Of a DNA stretch of 64,000 bases, positions 1 to 10,705 are shown piece after piece. The notes below the pieces were generated by a model. That model was not told the origin of the DNA. It did no database searches and worked only from the letters and a program-made list of their open reading frames with translations. Source of the stretch: Palsa-504 sp963790065 (lineage in GTDB: Bacteria > Actinomycetota > Actinomycetes > Streptosporangiales > Streptosporangiaceae); contig CAWBNK010000005.1 in the NCBI GenBank assembly GCA_963790065.1, forward strand, positions 62,001 to 126,000, in the 5' to 3' direction. Position 1 is the stretch's first letter, and every line of letters starts with the position of its first letter. Made by a program: the position numbers and the translations under genes.

Positions 1-120
1 GGTGGCAGCGGGTTCGGTGGCAGCGGGTTCGGTGGCAGCGGGTTCGGTGGCAGCGGGTTCGGTGGCAGCGGGTTCGGTGGCAGCGGGTTTGGTGGCAGCG
101 GGTTCGGTGGCAGTGACCTG
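1..120 (-). repeat. 15-bp tandem repeat coding for EPAAT
   Basis: Seven consecutive copies of GGTGGCAGCGGGTTC fill positions 1-105, followed by a partial unit. The only change is one C-to-T in copy six. On the minus strand, in frame with the TetR gene, each unit reads Glu-Pro-Ala-Ala-Thr (one copy Lys-Pro-Ala-Ala-Thr). The array runs off the window edge, so its full copy number is unknown. The near-perfect identity suggests recent expansion by slippage. Confidence 0.95.
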
Positions 121-681
121 AGCGGCGATGGCGGGCAGGGCCAGGGCCAGGTCGGCGGGCGTGGGGGCCCGCTCCGGGTCGATCAGCCACTGCACCAGGA
201 CGCCGCTGACCAGTGCCTGGTGCAGTGAGCCGATGGCCCGGGCGCGCCGCTCGTCGGCCGGGTCCACGCCGTACAGCGTCTGGGCCCAGAACATCCGGGC
301 GTCGTCGATCCCGGCCGCCACCGCGGCGCGCACCTCGGGGTCGCGCTGGGCCACGGTGAAGATGTCGAAGGTGGCCAGCCAGACCTCGCGGCTGGTCTGG
401 AACGAGTCGATGACCCGGGTCCAGAGTCGCTCGAGGCGCTCCGCCGGGGTCACGCCAGCCGCCGCGTCGGTCCCGATGGTCTGGGCCATCTCCGCGCCGA
501 ACTCGTCCAGGGCCTGCAGCACCGCGGCGTTGAGCAGCGCCTTGGTGGAGCCGTAGTGGTAGCCGATGGAGGCCAGGTTGGTCCCCGAGGCGGCGACGAT
601 GTCGCGGGCTGTGGTGTGGGCGTAGCCCTTCTCCCGCAGGCAGCGGACCGCCCCGGCCAGCAGGTCCTCACGATGGCTCAT
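1..681 (-). CDS. TetR-family regulator with pentapeptide-repeat tail (3' end outside window)
   Basis: The protein starts MSHREDLLAGAVRC at an ATG ending at 681. An N-terminal TetR helix-turn-helix lies at about residues 5-50, with the typical recognition segment ASIGYHYGSTKALL. A helical ligand-binding domain follows to about residue 187 (IDSFQTSREVWLATFDIF). The chain then passes into EPAAT repeats and leaves the window open, so the C-terminus is not seen. It is divergent from an FAD monooxygenase, with A/T-rich inverted repeats between them, so it probably represses that gene and itself. The repeat tail is unusual for TetR proteins, which normally end after the ligand domain. It may be a flexible linker or may lead into another domain beyond the edge. 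Confidence 0.85.
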   Translation of the reverse strand, partial: MSHREDLLAGAVRCLREKGYAHTTARDIVAASGTNLASIGYHYGSTKALLNAAVLQALDEFGAEMAQTIGTDAAAGVTPAERLERLWTRVIDSFQTSREVWLATFDIFTVAQRDPEVRAAVAAGIDDARMFWAQTLYGVDPADERRARAIGSLHQALVSGVLVQWLIDPERAPTPADLALALPAIAAQVTATEPAATKPAATEPAATEPAATEPAATEPAATEPAAT

Positions 682-703
682 GGCCAGAGTCTAGCAAAAA
701 TCT

Positions 704-741
704 ATACAAACGTCCTATACATTTGTCTTATACATTTGTAT
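704..741. promoter_or_regulatory. Probable TetR operator between divergent genes
   Basis: This A/T-rich stretch in a GC-rich genome holds ATACAAA (704-710) and its exact inverse TTTGTAT (735-741). It also holds two direct copies of TATACATTTGT (716-726 and 729-739). It sits between the TetR gene (start 681) and the monooxygenase, where a local repressor would bind. Binding is inferred from position and symmetry. Confidence 0.6.
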
Positions 742-751
742 GATCCCAGCC

Positions 752-1966
752 ATGGATAACACAGCTGTGGACATCACAGGCACGCAGAACCGGAACATCC
801 TGATCTCGGGCGCGAGCGTGGCCGGACCCGCGCTGGCCTACTGGCTGCACCGGTACGGCTTCCGCCCGACCGTGGTGGAGCGGGCCCCGCAACTGCGCGG
901 CGGCGGGTACGCGGTCGACTTCCGCGGCGCGGTGCACCTGTCAGTGCTGGCCAAGATGGGCCTGCTGGACCAGGTCAGGGCCACGCAGACACATCTGTCC
1001 GCGACCACCTACGTGGACGCGGATGACCGGCCGGCGGCCCAGATGCCGGCCGAGATCTTCGCGGGTGACGTGGAGATCCTCCGCGGCGACCTGGGCCGCA
1101 TCCTGTACCAGGCGACCCGGGACGGTACCGAGTACCTGTTCGGCGATTCGGTCACCAGCCTGCGGCAGGACGACCGCGGGGCGCACGTCACCTTCGAGCG
1201 CGCCGCCCCGCGCACCTTCGACCTGGTCATCGGGGCGGACGGGCTGCACTCGGCGATCCGCAGGCTGGCCTTCGCCGCGCCGCCGGATCCGGTGCGCGAC
1301 CTCGGCCTGTACGTGTCGATCTTCAGCGTGGCCAACTCGCTCGGCCTGGACCACGCGGGCCTGCTGCACAGCGTGCCGGGCCGGACGGCGGCCATCTTCA
1401 GCACCCGGGACCCCGGTCAGGCCGTGGCCCTGTTCTTCTTCGCCGGGCCGCCGGACGGCTACGACCGCCGTGACCCCGCCGAGCAGCAGAAGATCGTGGC
1501 CGAGGCCTTCGAGCACGTGGGCTGGCACGTCCCCGGCCTGCTGGCCCAGATGGCCGGGGCGGCCGACTTCTACTTCGACTCGGTCAGCCAGGTGCACCTG
1601 GACCGCTGGTCGGCCGGCCGGGTGGCGCTGATCGGCGACGCCGGCTACGCCGCGGGCCCGGGCGGGAACGGTACCGGCACCGCGGTGGTCGCGGCCTACG
1701 TGCTGGCCGGTGAGCTGGCCGCCGCCCGCGGCGACTACCGCACGGCGTTCGGCCGGTACGAGCGGCTGCTGCGCCCGTACGTGGCACGCGGCCAGAAGCA
1801 GGCCAACGGCGGCCTGAAGTTCCTGGCCCCGCCGACCGCCAAGCTGATCAGGCAGCGGGACCGGTTCTTCCGCCTGCTGCCCTACCTGCCGGCCCGGGGC
1901 CTGATCAGGTACCTGTCCACCAGGACCGCGACCGCGATCAGGCTGCCGGAATACAACAGCGCCTGA
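752..1966 (+). CDS. FAD-dependent monooxygenase (PHBH-like, FAD_binding_3)
   Basis: A flavoprotein aromatic or polyketide hydroxylase-type enzyme of about 404 residues. It shows all three class A monooxygenase motifs: the dinucleotide-binding GASVAGPALA near the N-terminus, the DG motif (VIGADGLHSAIRR) in the middle, and the GD motif (RVALIGDAGYAAGPG) that closes over FAD. An in-frame ATG at 740 would add four residues but lies inside the operator-like repeats, so the ATG at 752 is preferred. No strong ribosome-binding site is seen for either. The gene is divergent from the TetR gene, which suggests inducible oxidation of a small molecule that is also the TetR ligand. The substrate cannot be told; related enzymes inactivate antibiotics such as tetracycline or rifampicin, or hydroxylate phenols. 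Confidence 0.88.
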   Translation: MDNTAVDITGTQNRNILISGASVAGPALAYWLHRYGFRPTVVERAPQLRGGGYAVDFRGAVHLSVLAKMGLLDQVRATQTHLSATTYVDADDRPAAQMPAEIFAGDVEILRGDLGRILYQATRDGTEYLFGDSVTSLRQDDRGAHVTFERAAPRTFDLVIGADGLHSAIRRLAFAAPPDPVRDLGLYVSIFSVANSLGLDHAGLLHSVPGRTAAIFSTRDPGQAVALFFFAGPPDGYDRRDPAEQQKIVAEAFEHVGWHVPGLLAQMAGAADFYFDSVSQVHLDRWSAGRVALIGDAGYAAGPGGNGTGTAVVAAYVLAGELAAARGDYRTAFGRYERLLRPYVARGQKQANGGLKFLAPPTAKLIRQRDRFFRLLPYLPARGLIRYLSTRTATAIRLPEYNSA

Positions 1967-2261
1967 TACCCGGCGCTGCGCGGCGGCAGCAGCTTGCAAC
2001 GGAGCAGCAACCGATTGCAAACCAGACCGGTACATCCCACGTGACACGGTGAGCGCCAGGCACCGAGTGAACGGGGACACGCTCATGGTTGGCATCAAGC
2101 CCGCGGCGGCGCCGGGGACCGCGACCCGCGGGCGAACCGAGGATCTGCCCCCGGCCTGGAGATCGCCGGGGGCCGGGCCGGTGGCGCTGATGGACGAGGG
2201 CCTGGTCGACTCCGGCTTCGGCTACGAGCGGTTCACGGCCCTGGCGGGCCCGCCAGGCCGG

Positions 2262-4040
2262 CTAGGCCGGGCGGGGACGGGAGGGCCCGGTCTCCACGAC
2301 GGCGAAGGAGGCCGGGGGCATCACCACCGTGTCGTGGGTGATGGCGACCTCCGGGCTGGAGGCGGCCAGCAGGCCGATGCCGGGCTGGCCCAGGGCCAGC
2401 CGGGCGGGCTGCGGGCCCAGGTTGGCCGCGATGCGCAGGCTGCCGCGGCGGACCAGCAGCCACCGGGCATCCTCGTCGAAGCCGGCCGTTACCCGGTCCA
2501 GCCGCGGGTCGGTCAGCTCGGGCCGGGCCCGGCGCAGCGCGATCAGCTCCCCGTACCAGGCCAGGATGCCCAGGTACGGCTCGTGGTCGAGCTGGCTCCA
2601 GTCCAGCTTAGAGCGCAGGAAGGTCGCCTCGTCCTGCGGGTCGGGCACGTCTTCGGTGGCCCACCCGTGCTCGGCGAACTCGGCCTTGCGGCCCTCGGCC
2701 ACCGCCTCGGCCAGCCAGGGCTCGATGTGGTCGGTGAAGTACTGCCAGGGCGTGTCGGTGCCCCACTCCTCGCCCATGAACAGCATCGGCGTGTACGGCC
2801 CGGTGAGGATCAGGCCGGCGCCCACCTTGATCAGGTCGGGCGGCAGCGTGGCCGAGATCCGGTCGCCGGTGGCCCGGTTGCCGACCTGGTCGTGGTCCTG
2901 CAGGTAGCCGAGGAACCGGTGGGCGGGCAAGCGGAACACGTCGACCTGGCGGCCATGGGTGCGGCCGCGGAAGGCCGAGTAGATGCCGTCGTGGAAGAAC
3001 ACCCTGGTGTAGGCCTTGGCCAGGGCGGCCATGGAGCCGAAGTCGCAGTAGTAGCCCTGCCGCTCGCCGGTGATCGCGGCGTGCACGGCGTGGTGGAAGT
3101 CGTCGCTCCACTGCGCGGCCAGCCCGTACCCGCCCGCCTCCCGGGAGGTGACCAGGCGCGGGTCGTTGGCGTCGGACTCGGCCAGCAGGATGAGCTCGCG
3201 GTTCAGCAGGGCGGCCAGGGCCTGCACCTCGGCCGCGAGTTCCTCCAGGAAGTGCAGGGCGCGGCGGTCCTCCAGGGCGTGCACCGCGTCCAGCCGCAGC
3301 CCGTCCAGGTGGTACTCGCGCAGCCACATCAGGGCGTTGCCGATCAGGAACGCGCGGACCTCGTCCGAGCCGGGCTGGTCCAGGTTGACCGCGGGCCCCC
3401 AGGGGGTGACGTGCGCCGCGGTGAAGTACGGCCCGAAGGCGTCCAGCCGGTTGCCGATGCCGACGTGGTTGTAGACCACGTCGAGCAGGACGGCCAGGCC
3501 GCGCGCGTGGCAGGCGTCGACGAACCGCTTCAGCCCGTCCGGGCCGCCGTACGGCTCGTGCACCGCCCACAGGTTGATCCCGTCGTAGCCCCAGCCGTGG
3601 CGGCCGGGGAAGGCGGCCACCGGCATCAGCTCGACCGTGTGCACGCCCAGGTCACGCAGGTGATCCAGCCGCCCGATGGCGGCGTCCAAGGTGCCCTCGG
3701 CGGTGAACGTCCCGACGTGCAGCTCGTAGATCACCGATCCGTGCAGCGCCCCGCCGCGCCACCGCTCGTCGGTCCAGCGGAACGCGGCGTGGTCGTAGGT
3801 GCGGCTCAGGCCTTTGATGCCGAACGGCTGCCGCAGCGAGCGGGGATCGGGCAGGACGTCCCCGTCGTCCAGCCGGAACCCGTAGTCGATGCCGGCCGTG
3901 ACGTCCGGCACGATCGCGCTCCACCAGCCGGACCAGCCCTCGGCCTGGCCGGCCGGCTCCTGGCTCATCGGGTAGCGCCGCCCGGCCACCTCGACCTCGG
4001 CCTTCCCGGCGGCCGGGGCCCACACGCTGAACGTGCTCAC
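2262..4040 (-). CDS. treZ: Maltooligosyltrehalose trehalohydrolase
   Basis: A GH13 enzyme of 592 residues that cuts free trehalose from maltooligosyltrehalose, the last step of the TreY/TreZ route. It begins STFSVWAPAAGKAEVEV, an N-terminal CBM48-like fold. The (beta/alpha)8 barrel follows with LLDVVYNHVG (region I), GLRLDAVHAL with the nucleophile Asp (region II), ILLAESDAND with the acid Glu (region III) and YLQDHDQVGNR (region IV). The GTG start at 4040 overlaps the treY stop as GTGA, so the two are translationally coupled. It is third in the glgX-treY-treZ operon. Length fits the family. Confidence 0.95.
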   Translation of the reverse strand: MSTFSVWAPAAGKAEVEVAGRRYPMSQEPAGQAEGWSGWWSAIVPDVTAGIDYGFRLDDGDVLPDPRSLRQPFGIKGLSRTYDHAAFRWTDERWRGGALHGSVIYELHVGTFTAEGTLDAAIGRLDHLRDLGVHTVELMPVAAFPGRHGWGYDGINLWAVHEPYGGPDGLKRFVDACHARGLAVLLDVVYNHVGIGNRLDAFGPYFTAAHVTPWGPAVNLDQPGSDEVRAFLIGNALMWLREYHLDGLRLDAVHALEDRRALHFLEELAAEVQALAALLNRELILLAESDANDPRLVTSREAGGYGLAAQWSDDFHHAVHAAITGERQGYYCDFGSMAALAKAYTRVFFHDGIYSAFRGRTHGRQVDVFRLPAHRFLGYLQDHDQVGNRATGDRISATLPPDLIKVGAGLILTGPYTPMLFMGEEWGTDTPWQYFTDHIEPWLAEAVAEGRKAEFAEHGWATEDVPDPQDEATFLRSKLDWSQLDHEPYLGILAWYGELIALRRARPELTDPRLDRVTAGFDEDARWLLVRRGSLRIAANLGPQPARLALGQPGIGLLAASSPEVAITHDTVVMPPASFAVVETGPSRPRPA

Positions 4041-6593
4041 CGGGGGCGGCCGCCCGCGAACTGGTCCTGCTCGGCCAGGTAGACCCGCTCCGGGATCAGC
4101 AGTGCCACCGGGTGCCGCCTGGTCAGGTCGGACAGCAGCGGCCGCAGCCCGGCGTGCCTGGCCCCGGTGAGCACATCCCGCCAGTGCAGCTCGGGCAGGG
4201 GCAGGGTGGTGTCGCCCCAGCCGCCGCGGCGGCGCAGCCCGGCGGGCAGCCGGGTGACCACGGTGACCGCGTGCTCGCCGCGCAGGAAGGCCACCGCGTG
4301 CTCGGCGGCCGGGCCCTCGGCGGCCAGCGGGGCGTAGCTGCCCGCGAACCAGTCCGGGTGGTCCCGGCGCAGCCACAGCGCGCGCCAGGTGACCAGCAGC
4401 TTCTCGGCGTCCAGGCCGACCACCTGGTCCGGGCCGGCCTGCAGCGCGGCCAGCAGCCGCCGGCGCCTGCCGAAGTCCACCGGCCGCCGGTTGTCCGGAT
4501 CGACCAGGGACAGGCCGGTGAGCTCGCAGCCCTGGTAGACGTCGGCCACCCCGGGCATGGTGAGCTGGACCAGCTTGGCGCCCAGGGTGTTGACCCGGGC
4601 GTCGGGGGCGATCCTGGCCACGAAGTCGGCGATCCCGGCGGTCAGTTCCGGGTCGGCCAGCACGGCGTCGGCCAGGCCCAGGACCGCGGACTCGTAGCCC
4701 GCGTCGGGCACGGTCCAGGAGGTCCGGGTCTTGGCCTCATGCATGGCCTTGGCCAGGTACGCACCGAGACGCTCGTTCCCGATCAGCCAGGCGCCGACCA
4801 GGGTCTGCCACATCAGGTACTCCAGGTCGGGCTCCGGGGCCCGCTCGGTGGCCTGGGCGGTCGCGCCCTCGGTGAGCCAGACGGCCAGGCCGTGCCATTC
4901 GGCCACCTTGTGCGCCCACTCCTCCGGCCATTCGGCCAGCACGGCCAGCCGGGCCCGGACGTCTTCCTGGCGCTTGGTGTCGTGCGTCGACAGGGTGGTC
5001 AGCGTGGCCGGCCAGCGGGCGGCCAGGCGGCTGACGGCGGCGTGGAACTGCGCCGGGCTGAGGCCGAACACGTCCGGGTCGCCGCCCACCTCGTTCAGCG
5101 CGGCCAGCCGCGGCCAGCGGTAGAACGCGGTGTCCTCGACCCCCTTGGCCAGCACCGGGCCGGTGGTCTGGCCGAACCGGACGACCAGCTCGTCCCGGGC
5201 CGCCTGCCGGTCCGCGTCGGCGGCCGGAGCGCCGAGCCCGAGCACCGCGGCGCACACCGCGTTCAGGGCCGGGTGCAGCCGCTCGGCCAGCTGCCCGCGG
5301 GCGGCGGCAGCCGCCGTCTCCACGGCCGCCACCGCGGGGCCGGGCGGCGGCTCGCCCGGTGTCACGTAGGCCCGGTACACCCCGAACCCGGCTAGCAGCT
5401 CGACCAGCACGTCGTGCAGGTCGGCCTCGGCGAAGCCGTCCAGGCCCGGGTACTCGGCCCGGGCGAACAGCCGGGACAGCCGGGACAGCTCGGCGGTGAA
5501 GGTGGCGTCGGCGATGTCGCGCTTGGCGTCCCTGGCCACCTCGGCGAACCGCCGCTTCCCGCCGGTGAAGCTGACGTATTCCTGGGTCAGCCGGGGACCG
5601 CCGTCCGGATCGAGGAACAGGCCGCCGACCAGGGCCAGCGTGTCGTAGCCGGTGGTGCCCGCGCAGTCCCAGGCGGGCAGTTCCTCGTCCGGAGCCAGGA
5701 TCTTCTCCACCACCACCCACAGCTCGCCGGCCGCCTCAGCCAGCCGCCGCAGGTAGCCGCCGGGGTCGGCCAGCCCGTCGGGGTGATCCACGCGCAGGCC
5801 GTCGATCAGCCCGTCGGCGGCCAGCCGCAGCACCACCCGGTGGGTGGCCTCGAAGACGTCGGGGTCTTCGGCCCGGATGGCGATGAGCGTGTCGATGTCG
5901 AAGAACCGCCGCCAGTTGAGCTGGGTCGCCGCCTCATGCCAGTCGGCCAGCCGGTAGTGCTGCTGGGCCAGCAGCATGCCCAGCGGCAGGTCGGCCACGC
6001 CGTCCCGCAGCGGCAGTACGTGGTCGAAGTACCGCAGCACCGGGCCGGGATGCCCGTCGTGCTCCTGGCCGGCGGACGCCTTGAGGTTGGTGTCGATGAT
6101 CAGGTCGCCCAGGCACTTCTCCACCGGCCCGCTCAGGATGGGCATCAGCAGCTTGCCCTCCTGCGCGTCCCAGTCGACGTCGAACCAGTGCGCGTACGGC
6201 GAGGCCCGGCCCTGGTAGAGCACCGACCAGAGCTGCTTGTTGCGCCACTCGGGCGTGGGCCGGGCCATGTGGTTGGGCACGATGTCGACCACCACGCCCA
6301 GCTGGCGGCGGTGGAATTTCTCGGCCATGGCCCGGAACGCGTCCTCGCCGCCCAGGTCGGCCGAGACGCGCGAGTGGTCCACCACGTCATACCCGTGCGG
6401 TGACCCCGGGTTGGCCTGCAGGATCGGCGACAGGTAGACGTGCGTCACGCCCAGGTCGGCCAGGTAGTCGGCCTGCGCGGCCGCCTCGGCGAAGCCGAAG
6501 CCGCGCCGCAGCTGCAGCCGGTAGGTGGACAGCGGCGCCCAGCCGGACCACGAGGGCCAGGGGGTCGCCGGATCCTCGGCGCCGCCGGACGGC

Positions 6594-6601
<8 letters not shown>
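4037..6601 (-). CDS. treY: Maltooligosyltrehalose synthase
   Basis: A GH13 intramolecular transglycosylase of 854 residues. It converts the reducing-end alpha-1,4 bond of maltooligosaccharides to an alpha,alpha-1,1 bond, giving the TreZ substrate. The N-terminus STYRLQLRRGFGF and THVYLSPILQA are typical of TreY, as are VVDIVPNHMA (region I), GLRVDHPDGLADP (region II, nucleophile Asp), VVVEKILAPDE (catalytic Glu) and TLSTHDTKRQEDVRARL (region IV). Start is a GTG at 6601 that overlaps the end of glgX by 8 bp, and its stop overlaps the treZ start by 4 bp. It is slightly longer than many TreY proteins, with no sign of a break. Confidence 0.95.
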
Positions 6602-8732
<2,131 letters not shown>

Positions 8733-8812
8733 CCCTCGCGCTGAACATGCGTTCCTGTCATCACCACTTTCCCATCCTGTGGCGATCACACGGCACGATT
8801 CGGCAATGCTTC

Positions 8813-8834
8813 CCCGGGGGGACGACCCCCCGGG
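8813..8834 (-). terminator. G/C hairpin after etfA
   Basis: CCCGGGGGG, ACGA loop, CCCCCCGGG: a perfect 9-bp stem starting about 20 nt past the etfA stop (8855) and before the glgX start. It has no U-run, which is common for actinobacterial terminators. More G/C blocks follow at 8836-8883. The same core, inverted, recurs between dnaN and recF (63431-63559). Confidence 0.55.
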
Positions 8835-8854
8835 ATCCCCCCGCGCACGGGGGA

Positions 8855-9838
8855 CTACCCGTCCCCCCGTACCCCCCTGGGGGCGCGCAGGGCCTGCACC
8901 AGGGCGGGGATGACCTGGTGCAGGTCGCCGATGACGGCGTAATCGGCGTGGGTCAGGATGGGGGCGCCCGGGTCGGTGTTGATCGCGATGATGTGCTTGG
9001 CGCCCGAGCAGCCGGCGATGTGCTGGATGGCCCCGCTGATGCCGCAGGCCAGGTACAGCTCGGGGGTGATCTTGGTCCCGGTCTGGCCGACCTGCTGCTT
9101 GTGCGGGCGCCAGCCCTCGGAGGTGACCACCCGGGAGACGCCCACCACGCCGCCCAGCAGGCCCGCCAGCTCCTCCAGCGGGGCGAAGCCGTCCGGGCCG
9201 CCCACGCCGCGGCCGCCGCCGACCACCACCCGCGCGGTGGCCAGCGATACGCCGCCCGCCCCGGCCGGCGACTCCACCGCCCGCACCCGCAGGTCGTCCT
9301 CGGCCAGTTCCGGCTTGTGCACGTGGACCTGGACGGCGGCGGGTGACTCGGCGGGAACGGGTGACACCGCGTCGGTGGCCACGGTGAACAGCGCCAGCGG
9401 GGCTTCCATGACGGCGTCCTCGAGCAGCAGCCCGGCCCAGCGGTGGCGCACGAGCCGGTGCGTCTGCCCGCCGTCGGGGGTGACGATCGTGCAGTTGGCC
9501 GCCATGGGCAGGCCGGTGATCGCGCCCAGGTGGGCCAGCACCTCGTTGCCCCGGTCGGTGCCGGCGGCCAGCACCGCGGTCGCCCCGGTCTCGGCGGCCA
9601 GCCCGGCCAGCACCCGGGCCCAGGCCTGCGGCGCGTACCCATCAAGCAGATCAGGCTCGATCACGTACACGTCGGTGACGCCGTAGCCGGCCAGCGCGTC
9701 GGCCGGCACCTGCGCCGAGTCCGCGAACACGACTGTCCGGACAGAAGTGTCCCCCAGCGACCGGGCCAGGGTGACCGCTCGCAGCGACGCGTCGGGCGGC
9801 CCGCCGTCGTCCAGCTCTACCAGGCACAGCACGGTCAT
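8855..9838 (-). CDS. etfA: Electron transfer flavoprotein alpha subunit
   Basis: A 327-residue FAD-binding subunit of ETF. The C-terminal FAD domain carries the classic ELYLACGISGAIQH, GCSGAKHIIAINTDPGAPI and DYAVIGDLHQVIPAL segments. Start ATG at 9838 has GGGAG about 8 nt upstream. It is the last gene of the minus-strand methyl-transfer operon, 103 bp after etfB. ETF accepts electrons from soluble flavin dehydrogenases and passes them to ETF:quinone oxidoreductase. Here the likely donors are the DMGDH-like flavoprotein and possibly the MetF-like enzyme of the same operon. Confidence 0.95.
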   Translation of the reverse strand: MTVLCLVELDDGGPPDASLRAVTLARSLGDTSVRTVVFADSAQVPADALAGYGVTDVYVIEPDLLDGYAPQAWARVLAGLAAETGATAVLAAGTDRGNEVLAHLGAITGLPMAANCTIVTPDGGQTHRLVRHRWAGLLLEDAVMEAPLALFTVATDAVSPVPAESPAAVQVHVHKPELAEDDLRVRAVESPAGAGGVSLATARVVVGGGRGVGGPDGFAPLEELAGLLGGVVGVSRVVTSEGWRPHKQQVGQTGTKITPELYLACGISGAIQHIAGCSGAKHIIAINTDPGAPILTHADYAVIGDLHQVIPALVQALRAPRGVRGDG

Positions 9839-9862
9839 GCTGTATCTCCCGCTCGCTCTAGG

Positions 9863-9878
9863 GGCGCCTTAAGGCGCC
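9863..9878. repeat. 16-bp perfect palindrome between etfB and etfA
   Basis: GGCGCCTTAAGGCGCC lies in the 103-bp gap between etfB (ends 9942) and etfA (starts 9838). Elsewhere in this operon the genes overlap or nearly touch, so the gap stands out. It could form a short RNA hairpin that tunes etfA relative to etfB, or be a neutral restriction-like palindrome. Confidence 0.6.
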
Positions 9879-9941
9879 GCCTTCCCTCGTCGCTCGTCCC
9901 TCGCTCCTCAGTCCAGGCGGCACCGCGCCCCTGCCGCTCGC

Positions 9942-10694
9942 TCATGAGAGGACTCCCAGCTCGTCCAGGACGCGGACCAGGTCGGGCACCGCGTCGGCGC
10001 CGTGGCCGAGCACGGTGGCCTGGTGCTTGCTGGCCGCGGGCACCCGTAGCGCCTGCTTGCGCAGCCCCTCGGCCGCCCAGTCCGGCGCGGAGCGCTCGAC
10101 CGCGGCCCGCTTGGCCCGGAGCCGGCCGGGCAGCGACGGGTAGCGGGGCAGGTTGATGCCCTCCTTGACGGTGACCACGGCGGGCAACCGCAGCGAGTAG
10201 GCCTCCTCGACGCCGCGGTACTCCCGGCGGGCCACCAGGCCGTCCGGGGTCACGGTCAGGTTCTTGATCCCGGTGGCTACCGGCCAGCCGAGCTCGTGCG
10301 CGAGCCTGATGCCGACCTGGTAGTCGCCGGTGTCGGCCGCCTCGTTGCCCAGCAGCACCAGGTCATACCCGTGGGCCTTGACCTCGGCGGCGATGGCGGA
10401 CGCGGTGGCGATCGGGCCGAACTCCCGGCCGTCGGTCTCCAGCAGCACGGCCCGCCCGGCCCCCAGGGCCAGCGCGTCCCGCAGCTGCTCGATGGCGACC
10501 TCGGGGCCCAGGGTCAGCACCGAGGCGGTGCCGCCCATCCGCTCGGTGATCTGCACCGCCTCTTCGACCGCGCACTCCTCGTGCGGGCTGATCGAGAACC
10601 CGGACATCCGGGTGTCGACGTCCTGTCCGTCCGGGGTGACCGTGATCTTGCCGCCCACGGTGGGGACCCGCTTGACGCAGACGAGTATCTCCAT
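9942..10694 (-). CDS. etfB: Electron transfer flavoprotein beta subunit
   Basis: A 250-residue ETF beta subunit that begins MEILVCVKRVPTVGGKITVT, typical of the family. AALGAGRAVLLE-like and LLGNEAADTGDYQVGIRLAHELGWP segments form the AMP-binding fold, and the C-terminus has the recognition-loop region VTVKEGINLPRYPSLPGRL that docks onto partner dehydrogenases. It starts 11 bp after the stop of the large dehydrogenase gene, so it is in the same transcript, and precedes etfA. Heterodimer with EtfA in the cytoplasm. Confidence 0.95.
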   Translation of the reverse strand: MEILVCVKRVPTVGGKITVTPDGQDVDTRMSGFSISPHEECAVEEAVQITERMGGTASVLTLGPEVAIEQLRDALALGAGRAVLLETDGREFGPIATASAIAAEVKAHGYDLVLLGNEAADTGDYQVGIRLAHELGWPVATGIKNLTVTPDGLVARREYRGVEEAYSLRLPAVVTVKEGINLPRYPSLPGRLRAKRAAVERSAPDWAAEGLRKQALRVPAASKHQATVLGHGADAVPDLVRVLDELGVLS

Positions 10695-10705
10695 GTCGAA
10701 ACGAC

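Noticed and set aside
1..120. CRISPR-like array
   Set aside because: The 15-bp units are contiguous without spacers and code in frame for EPAAT.
2049..4082. Long plus-strand reading frame opposite treZ
   Set aside because: Gly/Gln/Val-rich mirror frame of a clear GH13 gene; no family features.
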